This document shows, one piece after another, positions 1 to 6,695 of a stretch of DNA of 6,695 nt (position 1 is the first letter of the stretch; every line of letters starts with the position of its first letter). Under the pieces are notes generated by a model. It worked only from the letters and a program-made list of their open reading frames with translations, did no database searches and had not been told where the DNA came from. The translations under genes and the position numbers were made by a program. The stretch is taken from assembly GCA_027858145.1 (NCBI GenBank), contig JAQIDF010000144.1:1-6695 (forward strand), given 5' to 3'. The stretch is from Prolixibacteraceae bacterium. GTDB taxonomy: Bacteria; Bacteroidota; Bacteroidia; Bacteroidales; Prolixibacteraceae.

Positions 1-551
1 CAAAAAATGGAAAAGTGGCTGGAATGCATTGTGTGCGCATGAAACTTGGCACCTTTGATTCCAGCGGACGCCGCCGTCCGGTTGAGAGCGACGAATCGTT
101 TGTGCTGGATGCCGACCAGGTGATTATCGCAACCGGACAAACACTTGATACTGATAAAATTCTTGATGGCACATCGCTTGAGCTGATAAGCAAGTCGCAA
201 ATCAAATGTGACCCGCGAACCGGGCAAACGTCTGTACCGTGGGTTTTCACCGGGGGCGATGCAGCTACCGGGCCTTCATCGGTAATTGAAGCGGTAGGCG
301 CCGGCGAACGTGCAGCCGTTGGTATTGATGAGATGCTGACTGGTAAGCTTCATGCTTTCTGGAGCGAAGAAAAGGTGAATGATACCTATTTTGATCCTGA
401 TGCCGAACCGGCAAAGTATCCTCGCACACACATGGTTATGCTGCCTGCCGAACGCCGGATGCATAATTTTGACGAGGTGGAACTGGTGTGGCCCGAAAAC
501 GAAGCCATTCGCCAGGCTCGCAGATGCTTGAGATGTGATTATGGTAATTAG
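1..551 (+). CDS. GltD-like FAD/NAD(P)-binding oxidoreductase, probable hydrogenase partner subunit (C-terminal part, 5' truncated)
   Basis: The reading frame is already open at position 3 and runs 182 residues to a TAG stop, so the real start lies upstream of the window. The visible part is the end of a pyridine-nucleotide-disulfide oxidoreductase domain of the glutamate synthase small-subunit (GltD) type. It has an ATGQ motif near visible residues 43-46 and the FAD-binding segment VFTGGDAATGP near 81-91, followed by the usual helix (IEAVGAGERAA). After this comes a tail of about 70 residues ending in a CLRC pair (Cys175 and Cys178), typical of GltD-like domains attached to Fe-S oxidoreductases. 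The hydrogenase gene starts only 32 bases downstream on the same strand, so I infer an electron-transfer subunit feeding NAD(P)H electrons to, or taking them from, HydA in the cytoplasm. A NuoF-like NADH/FMN domain may be fused or encoded upstream, but this cannot be seen. A free-standing glutamate synthase small chain is possible but less likely here. Confidence 0.8.
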   Translation, partial: KNGKVAGMHCVRMKLGTFDSSGRRRPVESDESFVLDADQVIIATGQTLDTDKILDGTSLELISKSQIKCDPRTGQTSVPWVFTGGDAATGPSSVIEAVGAGERAAVGIDEMLTGKLHAFWSEEKVNDTYFDPDAEPAKYPRTHMVMLPAERRMHNFDEVELVWPENEAIRQARRCLRCDYGN

Positions 552-583
552 TAAATGGATGTTAAATCTCTTATTCGTTAACA

Positions 584-2350
584 ATGAAAAATACGGTCTA
601 TATAAATAAAAAAGCTGTTGAGGTTGAACTGGAAACAACAATTCTGGATGCAGCTGCCCGTGCGGGCATAAAAATACCAACCCTTTGTCATCTCGAAGGA
701 CAAATTCCAAAAGGCGCCTGCAGGGTTTGCATGGTTGATGTTGAAGGTGCCAAAAACATGGTGGCTTCGTGTACCACACCGGTAACCGATGGAATGAAAG
801 TAGTAACCAACTCCCGCGAAGTTCGCGAAGCCCATAAGTTTGTGCTTGAGTTGCTTATTTCTGAACATTGCGGCGAATGCAAAACCTGTGTCCGGAATGA
901 TGACTGTGAACTTCAACGAATGGCTATAGAGCTGGGCGTAATGGATATACCTTACGAAGGAGAAAAGCTGGTAACCCGTATTGACGATTCAACACCGGCA
1001 CTGGTTCGTGACTCCGGAAAATGTATCAAATGTCGCCGGTGCCTTACCGTATGTAACGAAGTGCAGGGAATTGGAGCCTTGGCAGCTCAGGGACGAGGTT
1101 TCGAATCGGTTATAGGCCCGGCTTTTGACAATTCGCTCGAAGGGGTAGAGTGCGTACAATGCGGACAATGTGCCGCGGTATGCCCGGTTGGTGCCATTAC
1201 CGAGAAAGAACATATCGACTATGTGTGGGATGCCATCGAAGATCCATCAAAATTTGTTGTGGTACAAACTGCACCGGCCATTCGTGCTGCACTGGGCGAA
1301 TGCTTCGACTACGACCCCGGCACATTAGTTACAGGCAAAATGGTTGCAGCATTGCGGCTTATTGGTTTCGACCGTGTTTTTGACACCAACTTTGCAGCCG
1401 ACCTTACTATTATGGAAGAAGGAACTGAATTGCTTACACGGCTCAAAACAGCACTGGTTGATAAAAAACAGGTGGCTTTGCCAATGTTCACTTCATGCTC
1501 GCCGGGTTGGATTAAATACGCTGAATATTTTCACCCTGAATTTCTGGATAATATTTCAACCTGCAAGTCGCCTCAGCAAATGTTTGGCGCCGTGGCCAAA
1601 ACATATATGGCTAAAAAAGAAGATGTTGACCCGAAAGATGTGGTAGTGGTTTCGGTGATGCCATGTACCGCGAAAAAATTTGAGGCGGGCAGGGATGAGA
1701 TGAATGCTAGTGGTTTTCAGGATGTGGATTACGTACTAACTACACGCGAATTGGCACGCATGATAAAACAAACCGGCATCGAATTTAAAGCGCTTGACAA
1801 TGACAAAATGGATTCGCCATTAGGACAAAGCTCAGGGGCTGCCGATATTTTTGCCAATACAGGAGGTGTGATGGAAGCTGCTGTTCGTACCGCTTACGAG
1901 ATTGTTACCGGACGTGAGTTGCCCCTTGGTAATTTGCATATTAAAGAAGTGGCCGGACTCGAAGGGGTAAAAAAAGCAAGCCTGAAAATCGAAGGTTGCC
2001 TGCCTGAATGGAGTTTTCTCGAAGGGGTTGAACTGAAGGTGGGTGTTGCACACGGATTGGGCAATGCACGTAAAATAATTGAAGCAATACGTGCCGGCGA
2101 AACATTTCATTTTATCGAAATCATGACCTGTCCCGGTGGTTGTATTGGCGGAGGTGGACAGCCCCGTTTTACGACTGATGAAGTGAGGAGGAAACGTATT
2201 GAAGCAATTTACAAGGAAGACGAAGGGAAAACAGTGAGAAAATCGCACATGAATCCTGAAATTGTTCAGATTTACGAAGAGTTTCTGAAAAAACCACTGG
2301 GCGAATTATCCCATTCGTTATTGCATACGCATTATCACGAACGGAATTAA
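584..2350 (+). CDS. hydA: [FeFe] hydrogenase, multidomain HndD/HydA type (group A)
   Basis: This complete 588-residue protein catalyses reversible 2H+ + 2e- to H2 and is probably the catalytic subunit of a cytoplasmic NAD(P)-linked, possibly electron-bifurcating, complex. Domains in order are: a [2Fe-2S] ferredoxin fold (Cys35, 46, 49, 63); a NuoG-like segment with the His-ligated [4Fe-4S] pattern (His95, Cys99, Cys102, Cys108); two [4Fe-4S] clusters (Cys147/150/153/157 and Cys190/193/196/200); and the H-cluster domain with L1 TSCSPGW (303-309), L2 MPCTAKKFE (359-367) and L3 EIMTCPGGCIGGGGQP (512-527). The small-subunit-like segment (about 536-585) closes the protein. The size matches HndD-type enzymes, and there is no extra C-terminal [2Fe-2S] domain as in the longer Thermotoga-type HydA. 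The start ATG begins right at the ferredoxin fold; there is no clear Shine-Dalgarno, as is common in Bacteroidota. Oddities are Ser306 where many hydrogenases have a second Cys, and Thr515 where Ala is usual. Maturases HydE, HydF and HydG would have to be encoded elsewhere. Confidence 0.95.
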   Translation: MKNTVYINKKAVEVELETTILDAAARAGIKIPTLCHLEGQIPKGACRVCMVDVEGAKNMVASCTTPVTDGMKVVTNSREVREAHKFVLELLISEHCGECKTCVRNDDCELQRMAIELGVMDIPYEGEKLVTRIDDSTPALVRDSGKCIKCRRCLTVCNEVQGIGALAAQGRGFESVIGPAFDNSLEGVECVQCGQCAAVCPVGAITEKEHIDYVWDAIEDPSKFVVVQTAPAIRAALGECFDYDPGTLVTGKMVAALRLIGFDRVFDTNFAADLTIMEEGTELLTRLKTALVDKKQVALPMFTSCSPGWIKYAEYFHPEFLDNISTCKSPQQMFGAVAKTYMAKKEDVDPKDVVVVSVMPCTAKKFEAGRDEMNASGFQDVDYVLTTRELARMIKQTGIEFKALDNDKMDSPLGQSSGAADIFANTGGVMEAAVRTAYEIVTGRELPLGNLHIKEVAGLEGVKKASLKIEGCLPEWSFLEGVELKVGVAHGLGNARKIIEAIRAGETFHFIEIMTCPGGCIGGGGQPRFTTDEVRRKRIEAIYKEDEGKTVRKSHMNPEIVQIYEEFLKKPLGELSHSLLHTHYHERN

Positions 2351-2351
2351 A

Positions 2352-2393
2352 AAAGCACCCGCTGAATGGTTTAAACCATTCAGCGGGTGCTTT
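2352..2393. terminator. Bidirectional intrinsic terminator between convergent hydA and rhlE
   Basis: A perfect 42-bp palindrome begins 1 base after the hydA stop and ends 23 bases before the rhlE stop. Each GC-rich arm reads GCACCCGCTGAATGG or its complement, around a central TTTAAA, flanked by AAA on the left and TTT on the right. On the - strand the hairpin is followed by six consecutive T (2354 down to 2349), a good intrinsic terminator for rhlE. On the + strand it is followed by TTTAT, a shorter U tract for hydA. The position between two convergent genes fits a shared terminator. Confidence 0.9.
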
Positions 2394-2416
2394 ATGAATA
2401 TCGGCTAATCAATTGT

Positions 2417-3685
2417 TCATCGTTTTGATGACTGATATCGACGTTTACCCCGGTATGGGCTCTTCTTCTTCCGTTGATTATTATTTTTCGTTTTGTTCGT
2501 TTCCTGTTTGAAATCACTGGAACTGCTTTCGAGATGATACGGGTGCTCTTTCACCACATCAATCTTCATTGAAATAAGCTTCTGAATATCCTTTATGTAA
2601 GGAAGTTCGTCAGTGTCGCACAGTGAAATGGCACGGCCTGCTGCTCCTGCACGTCCGGTGCGGCCAATACGGTGAACGTAGGTTTCGGCAATATTCGGTA
2701 TCTCAAAGTTGATAACACACGAAAGGTCGTCAACATCAATACCGCGAGCCGCAATATCGGTTGCCACAAGCACTTTGGTATATTTGTTTTTGAAATTTTT
2801 CAATGCTTTCTGGCGTGCCATTTGTGACTTGTTCGAATGTAGTGCCTCTGTTTTTATTCCCTTCTTGTTCAGTAGCTTAGCTAACTTGTCAGCACCATAT
2901 TTTGTGCGGGTAAAAATAAGGGCCGAGTTGATGCTTTCGTCATCCAGTAAATCCAGTAGCAAGTTACGTTTATTGTCTTTGCTAACATGGTACAGCGACT
3001 GTTCAACCGTTTCGGCTGTTGTTGCTTCAGGTGTTATCGAAACATGTTCGGGATTATTCAGTATAGAATTAGCCAAATCAACAATAGATAAGGGCATGGT
3101 TGCTGAAAAAAACAGCGACTGACGTTCTTGTGGTAGTAGTTTAATGATTTTCTTTACATCATTCAGAAAGCCCATGTCGAGCATACGGTCGGCTTCGTCG
3201 AGCACAAAATATTCAATCGAGTTTAATTTGATAAACCCTTGGTTGATAAGGTCAAGCAAGCGTCCCGGTGTAGCGGTTAAAATGTCAACACCTCTTCTTA
3301 AGGCTTGTGTTTGCGCGTGTTGCGATACACCGCCAAAAACAACTGTATGCCGTAATCCCGTATGTTTACCGTATGCCGAAAGACTATTGTCAATCTGGAT
3401 GGCCAGTTCGCGGGTAGGTGTAACTATCAGTGCCTTAATTTTTTTTCTGCCTTTTTCTTGTGTGGCACTTTCGTGTAAAAGCTGTAAAACAGGAATTGAA
3501 AAAGCAGCCGTTTTGCCGGTGCCGGTTTGTGCACAACCCATCAGGTCGCGCTTGCTAAGTAAAATTGGAATGGCTTGTTCCTGAATTGGGGTAGGAGTAG
3601 TGTATCCTTCGTTTTCAATAGCCTTTTTGATAGGCTCAATCAATTCTAAATCGTTAAATGTCATATAATTTTGTAAGCGGGACAT
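2417..3685 (-). CDS. rhlE: DEAD-box ATP-dependent RNA helicase, RhlE family
   Basis: This 422-residue cytoplasmic helicase unwinds short RNA duplexes using ATP, with family roles in ribosome assembly, RNA decay and cold adaptation. All core motifs are present in order: Q motif (PTPIQ 31-35), motif I AQTGTGKT (52-59), Ia PTREL (90-94), GG (118-119), Ib TPGR (139-142), II DEAD (163-166), III SAT (194-196), IV ALIFTRTK (255-262), V ATDIAARGID (308-317) and VI HRIGRTGR (338-345). The tail from about 391 is rich in Lys, Arg, Asn and Ser and is probably a disordered RNA-binding extension, usual for RhlE. The start is ambiguous. The longest frame begins MSRLQNY, but the family usually begins at MTF, which is Met8 (start codon at 3664-3662). 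Neither start has a clear ribosome binding site. The gene has its own upstream gap and converges on hydA, so it is probably monocistronic. Confidence 0.95.
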   Translation of the reverse strand: MSRLQNYMTFNDLELIEPIKKAIENEGYTTPTPIQEQAIPILLSKRDLMGCAQTGTGKTAAFSIPVLQLLHESATQEKGRKKIKALIVTPTRELAIQIDNSLSAYGKHTGLRHTVVFGGVSQHAQTQALRRGVDILTATPGRLLDLINQGFIKLNSIEYFVLDEADRMLDMGFLNDVKKIIKLLPQERQSLFFSATMPLSIVDLANSILNNPEHVSITPEATTAETVEQSLYHVSKDNKRNLLLDLLDDESINSALIFTRTKYGADKLAKLLNKKGIKTEALHSNKSQMARQKALKNFKNKYTKVLVATDIAARGIDVDDLSCVINFEIPNIAETYVHRIGRTGRAGAAGRAISLCDTDELPYIKDIQKLISMKIDVVKEHPYHLESSSSDFKQETNKTKNNNQRKKKSPYRGKRRYQSSKR

Positions 3686-3697
3686 TTTTACTGTCCC
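3679..3697 (-). promoter_or_regulatory. Small hairpin around the first possible rhlE start codon
   Basis: Six-base complementary arms (GGGACA at 3679-3684 and TGTCCC at 3692-3697) enclose a 7-base loop. In the rhlE message the upstream start codon (3685-3683) sits at the loop/stem junction, and the alternative start, Met8, lies just downstream. The fold could affect which start is used, but the stem is short and chance cannot be ruled out. Confidence 0.25.
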
Positions 3698-4088
3698 ATA
3701 TTTGTGGGGCGCAATGTACGCTAAATTGTTGGTTTTATGTGCATTTTTACAGGTAAGAACTGTGATATTTAATATGCGGGGGCAAGGCTAGCGCGTTAAA
3801 AAAATACTTTAGAAAAAAAGAAATATGCCACGGATGCACGAATATACTTCAAAATTTACCGAAAGTTAGTTCGAGTTTTCGGTTTATATTTGGCATGAGT
3901 TGAGCAGTTTGTGGATTTTATCTGCATTTGCGGAATGTTAAATCCGTAACGAGCCACAATGTATTCTTTTACTTTTATCCATACTGTGAATCGAATAAAG
4001 TTGTGTTGCTTCAAACAGTCTGTCATTTAACTCCCATTTTTCCATGGCTCTATGATATAAGCTTTATAATTTTGATATTATGGGTGGT
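3686..4088. other. Gene-free intergenic region (rhlE upstream / uxaA downstream)
   Basis: About 400 AT-rich bases lie between the uxaA stop and the rhlE start, both genes being on the - strand. The region should hold the rhlE promoter and leader and the end of the uxaB-uxaA transcript. I could not find a convincing Bacteroidota-type promoter (TTG with TAnnTTTG about 20 bases on) or a strong GC-rich terminator after uxaA. The + strand frame covering 3928-4266 runs mostly over uxaA and shows no protein-family features. The notable content is the inverted-repeat tract at 3828-3933. Confidence 0.6.
3828..3933. repeat. Imperfect intergenic inverted repeat with nested hairpin
   Basis: CCACGGATGCA (3828-3838) is matched in inverted orientation by TGCATTTGCGG (3923-3933). 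Eight of 11 positions are exact complements; read as + strand RNA, two more are G-U pairs. Nested inside is a 7-bp hairpin, ACCGAAA (3858-3864) with TTTCGGT (3877-3883) and a 12-base loop. The wording of the left arm (CCACGGATGCACGAAT) resembles degenerate intergenic repeats I recall from environmental Bacteroidota genomes, but copy number cannot be judged from one window. It could be a decayed REP-like element, a structured RNA or chance. Confidence 0.35.
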
Positions 4089-5576
4089 TTATAGCGTCAC
4101 CCCTGTTTTAAATATTGCAATTTCCTTAAAACCTGTTTTTTCGTGGTTCAGCTTTTCTCCGTTAGCTGTTTTAATTACAAAATCAACAAATGCTTCTAAT
4201 AGTTCGTCCATTGTTTTGCCTTCAACCAATGTGCCAGCATTGAAATCAATCCAGTTGCGCTTGTGATTATACAAATCGCTGTTGGTCGATATTTTCATGG
4301 TAGGTATAAAACTGCCAAACGGGGTTCCACGGCCGGTGGTAAACAATACCATCTGGCAACCGCTAAAACCCAGTGCCGATGCCGCAACCAAATCGTTACC
4401 TGGTGCTGATAACAGGTTCAGCCCGTTTTTCTTCAACGGTTCGGCGTATTTTAATACATTAACCACGGTAGCGGTGCCGCCTTTTTGTGTGCAGCCCAAC
4501 GATTTGTCTTCAAGTGTGGTTATACCGCCTTTTTTATTTCCCGGCGACGGATTTTCGTACACCGGCAGTTCATTTTTCAGATAGTAATCCTTAAAATCGT
4601 TAATCAGGCTAACCGTTTTGTCAAATACCTCACTATTTTCAGCCCGTTCCATCAGTTGGGTTTCGGCACCAAACATTTCAGGTACTTCGGTAAGGATGGT
4701 TGTGCCGCCCTGTGCCACCAAAAAGTCTGAGAAAGCACCTACGAGCGGGTTAGCAGTTATGCCCGAGAGACCATCGGAGCCACCACATTTCAGTCCAATT
4801 TTTAGCTCCGATAGTGGTATGTCCTCACGTTTGTCGCTATGCATGGCTTCGTAAAGTTCTTTTAACAGTTCAAGACCGGCTTCTATTTCGTCTTCAACCT
4901 CCTGTGCCACCATAAATTTAACACGCTCAGGATTATAATCGCCAATATGTTCTTTCAACTGGTTAATCTGGTTGTTTTCGCAACCCAGTCCCATTATCAA
5001 TACGCCACCCGCATTGGGATGGTTTATCACATCGGCCAGTGCTTTCTGGGTGTTCACGTGGTCGTTACCCAACTGCGAACAGCCATAGCTGTGTTTGAAA
5101 ACCTCAATGGCATCAATATCGGCAGGGGCGACTTCCTGCTTAAAACGGTCGATAATCATTTGTGCCTGGCCATTAACACAGCCCACGCTGGGTACAATCC
5201 ACAGTTCGTTTCTGATTCCCGTTTTTCCGTTCCATCTTTTGAAACCCTTAAAGGTTAACCCGCTTTTTTTGTGGGTGAGCTCGTTTAGTTTCTGGTCAAA
5301 ACGATATTCAATTGTGCCGGAGAGATTGGTTTTCAGGTTATGTATATGAATGTGGTTTCCGGCTGAAATATTATTGAGCGCATGGCCTATAGGCGCACCA
5401 TATTTTACAATGTTTTCGTCTATTGCAATGTCGTTCAGGGCAATTTTATGCCCGCGTGGCACCTCATCTATTAGTCTTATGCTTTGCCCGTCAACTTTAA
5501 TGGTGGTGCCTTCCGGGATATCCTGGAGGGCAATTACCACATTATCAATCGGATTTATTTTAATGAATTGCTCCAT
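4089..5576 (-). CDS. uxaA: Altronate dehydratase (altronate hydrolase), UxaA family
   Basis: This 495-residue cytoplasmic enzyme is expected to dehydrate D-altronate to 2-keto-3-deoxy-D-gluconate (EC 4.2.1.7) in galacturonate catabolism; the family is iron-dependent. The N-terminal SAF domain covers about residues 1-80 and includes RGHKIAL (41-47). The large catalytic region follows, with GFKRWNGKTGIRN (111-123), HSYGCSQLGND (162-172), GLGCEN (196-201), LKCGGSDGLSGITANP (262-277), TEVPEMFGAE (296-305), LGCTQKGG (360-367), SAPGND (390-395) and TTGRGTPFG (413-421). The length is normal for full-length UxaA, and the SAF and catalytic parts are not split into separate genes. The ATG lies 3 bases after the uxaB stop with no Shine-Dalgarno, so translation is probably coupled to uxaB. 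The galactarate dehydratase GarD is a relative, but the uxaB neighbour makes altronate the likely substrate. Confidence 0.95.
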   Translation of the reverse strand: MEQFIKINPIDNVVIALQDIPEGTTIKVDGQSIRLIDEVPRGHKIALNDIAIDENIVKYGAPIGHALNNISAGNHIHIHNLKTNLSGTIEYRFDQKLNELTHKKSGLTFKGFKRWNGKTGIRNELWIVPSVGCVNGQAQMIIDRFKQEVAPADIDAIEVFKHSYGCSQLGNDHVNTQKALADVINHPNAGGVLIMGLGCENNQINQLKEHIGDYNPERVKFMVAQEVEDEIEAGLELLKELYEAMHSDKREDIPLSELKIGLKCGGSDGLSGITANPLVGAFSDFLVAQGGTTILTEVPEMFGAETQLMERAENSEVFDKTVSLINDFKDYYLKNELPVYENPSPGNKKGGITTLEDKSLGCTQKGGTATVVNVLKYAEPLKKNGLNLLSAPGNDLVAASALGFSGCQMVLFTTGRGTPFGSFIPTMKISTNSDLYNHKRNWIDFNAGTLVEGKTMDELLEAFVDFVIKTANGEKLNHEKTGFKEIAIFKTGVTL

Positions 5577-5579
5577 AGC

Positions 5580-6695
5580 TTATTTGTTCATGTTGTCAAT
5601 GGTAATTTTCATCAGCGGATTGTCTTTGCTGAGTACCGCTTTTACCGCTTTTTTCATACCCACTTGTTCAATTAAAAACAGGTAGTGGCTTACAGTCATG
5701 GTAAGGTTGGGTATCTCATTCAGGTCGCGTTTCCATACTTTATCCAGTTTCAGCACTTTTTCAACCAGTTCGTATATCGATACAGGACGGCCATCGCATT
5801 GAGCCCAGGCATTTTTATAAAAATCCAAAATCCACTGGTCGTCCTGCACGCTGTATTCTTTACCTTCGGCTTCGCCTTTAAAATAGGCAATCATGGCTGC
5901 CAGCGAAAATACCAGCTTTTGTGGCAACATATTGTGGGTATTGTGAAAATTCAGCAGCGATGGTAGATTACGGGTTTCCCATTTCGACATGGCATTAAGC
6001 GCAATGCTTTGCCATTGGTGGCGGATATACGGGTTAGAGAAACGCTCCAGAATCTTTTTGGCAAATTTTTTCAACTCTTTTTCCGAACCGTCTAGTACAG
6101 GCAGAACCTCATCGTACACCAGTTCCTGCATAAAACTACCAACTTCAAGATTTTCGTATGCATCGCGCACCGTGTCAATACCACTCAAAAACGATACGGC
6201 ATAGCTTCCTGTATGGCAGCCGTTTAGTACCTGAACCTTTTGTTCACGATAGCGTTTCATGTCATTCACAAACTTTACTTCCAGGCCAGCTTCGGCTGCC
6301 GGAAACTCCTTTTTAACCCATTCCGGAGCTTCAATAACCCACAAGTGGAAATATTCGCCAACAACAACCAGATTGTCTTCGTAGCCCAGGTGTTCCTGAA
6401 TCTCTTTAATCTCATCGCGCGGAAACCCTGGTACAATGCGGTCAACCAGCGTACTGCAAAAGCAGCATGCATTGTTTACCCAGTTTATAAACTCGTTGCC
6501 CAGCTGCCAGTTTTCGGCATGCCGCAATACCAGTTTTTTCAACATATCGCCGTTGCGGTCAATCAGCTCGCATGCCAAAAATATCAAACCCTTCGATTCG
6601 TCACCGTTAAAAGCCTTAAAGCGCTCGTATAGCAAGGCCGTAACCTTGCCCGGAAACGAGTTCTGAGGCTTCATCTCCAGTGTGTCATTTTCATC
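5580..6695 (-). CDS. uxaB: Tagaturonate reductase (altronate oxidoreductase), UxaB (N-terminus cut off by window edge)
   Basis: The frame is open to the end of the window. The first Met in view (6674) is internal, since in-frame residues DENDTLE precede it and the sequence TLEMKPQNSFPGK continues a family motif. The visible 371 residues lack the first part, presumably the start of the NAD-binding Rossmann domain; family members are about 480 residues. Numbered from Met at 6674, the mannitol-dehydrogenase-family catalytic signature KVQVLNGCH gives Lys146, Asn151 and His154. Other conserved stretches are CELIDRNGD (35-43), VDRIVPGFP (77-85) and NPYIRHQWQSIALNAMSKW (214-232). The enzyme reduces D-tagaturonate to D-altronate with NADH (EC 1.1.1.58) in the cytoplasm and hands its product to UxaA, encoded 3 bases downstream. 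Fructuronate reductase (UxuB/mannonate) is a relative, but pairing with uxaA favours tagaturonate. Confidence 0.93.
   Translation of the reverse strand, partial: DENDTLEMKPQNSFPGKVTALLYERFKAFNGDESKGLIFLACELIDRNGDMLKKLVLRHAENWQLGNEFINWVNNACCFCSTLVDRIVPGFPRDEIKEIQEHLGYEDNLVVVGEYFHLWVIEAPEWVKKEFPAAEAGLEVKFVNDMKRYREQKVQVLNGCHTGSYAVSFLSGIDTVRDAYENLEVGSFMQELVYDEVLPVLDGSEKELKKFAKKILERFSNPYIRHQWQSIALNAMSKWETRNLPSLLNFHNTHNMLPQKLVFSLAAMIAYFKGEAEGKEYSVQDDQWILDFYKNAWAQCDGRPVSIYELVEKVLKLDKVWKRDLNEIPNLTMTVSHYLFLIEQVGMKKAVKAVLSKDNPLMKITIDNMNK

Noticed and set aside
276..779. Open frame of 167 codons on the - strand
   Set aside because: It lies opposite the end of the GltD-like gene and the start of hydA, both with clear family motifs. 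Its own translation shows no recognisable domain.
1832..2248. Open frame of 138 codons on the - strand
   Set aside because: It is antisense to the H-cluster part of hydA. The translation is rich in Phe, Thr and Cys without any family motif, as expected of a shadow frame.
3700..3900. Bacteroidota-type promoter for rhlE on the - strand
   Set aside because: Only partial matches to TAnnTTTG were found (for example TAAATTTTG near 3850, with the wrong spacing) and no properly placed upstream TTG element.
4021..4088. Possible terminator after uxaA (near-palindromes such as ATATAAGCTTTATAAT and CCATTTTTCCATGG)
   Set aside because: The stems are very short, AT-rich or imperfect, and none is followed by a T run on the - strand, so I do not call a terminator.
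3928..4266. Open frame of 112 codons on the + strand with hydrophobic stretches, starting in the intergenic region
   Set aside because: More than half overlaps uxaA in antisense. The hydrophobic look comes from AT-rich non-coding DNA, and no start signal or homology is apparent.
1..6695. CRISPR array, tRNA/rRNA gene, insertion sequence, or novel defence system
   Set aside because: No regularly spaced repeats, no tRNA-like cloverleaf, no transposase or terminal inverted repeats were seen. All substantial genes belong to known metabolic or housekeeping families.

Overview
The window looks like a chromosomal segment from an anaerobic or facultatively fermentative member of the Bacteroidota, plausibly a polysaccharide-degrading Bacteroidales/Marinilabiliales-type bacterium. 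This is inferred from the style of the proteins, from the near-absence of Shine-Dalgarno sequences ahead of the internal gene starts, and from the mix of genes: an [FeFe] hydrogenase, an RhlE-type helicase and galacturonate catabolism. Genus cannot be fixed from the sequence alone.

Layout. Positions 1-2350 (+ strand) hold the end of an FAD/NAD(P)-binding oxidoreductase of the GltD-like family. After 32 bases comes a complete 588-residue multidomain [FeFe] hydrogenase (hydA), and the pair is probably the downstream end of a hydrogenase operon. A perfect 42-bp palindrome at 2352-2393 separates hydA from the convergent gene rhlE (2417-3685, - strand), a DEAD-box RNA helicase, and probably terminates both. 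A gene-free stretch of about 400 bases follows (3686-4088), with an imperfect inverted repeat and small hairpins. Positions 4089-6695 (- strand) hold two tightly coupled genes of hexuronate breakdown: uxaB (tagaturonate reductase, N-terminus cut off by the window edge) and, 3 bases downstream, uxaA (altronate dehydratase).

How the genes work together. UxaB reduces D-tagaturonate to D-altronate with NADH. UxaA dehydrates altronate to 2-keto-3-deoxy-D-gluconate, the entry to the KDG/KDPG route used on pectin-derived galacturonate. The hydrogenase and its flavoprotein neighbour would exchange electrons between NAD(P)H, probably ferredoxin, and protons, which is a way to dispose of fermentative reductant. 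RhlE is a housekeeping RNA-remodelling enzyme with no evident link to either.

No mobile element, CRISPR array, RNA gene or clearly new system was found. The points most worth a second look are a Ser in place of one of the paired Cys residues in the H-cluster L1 motif of HydA, the GltD-like subunit next to the hydrogenase, and the structured intergenic region between uxaA and rhlE.
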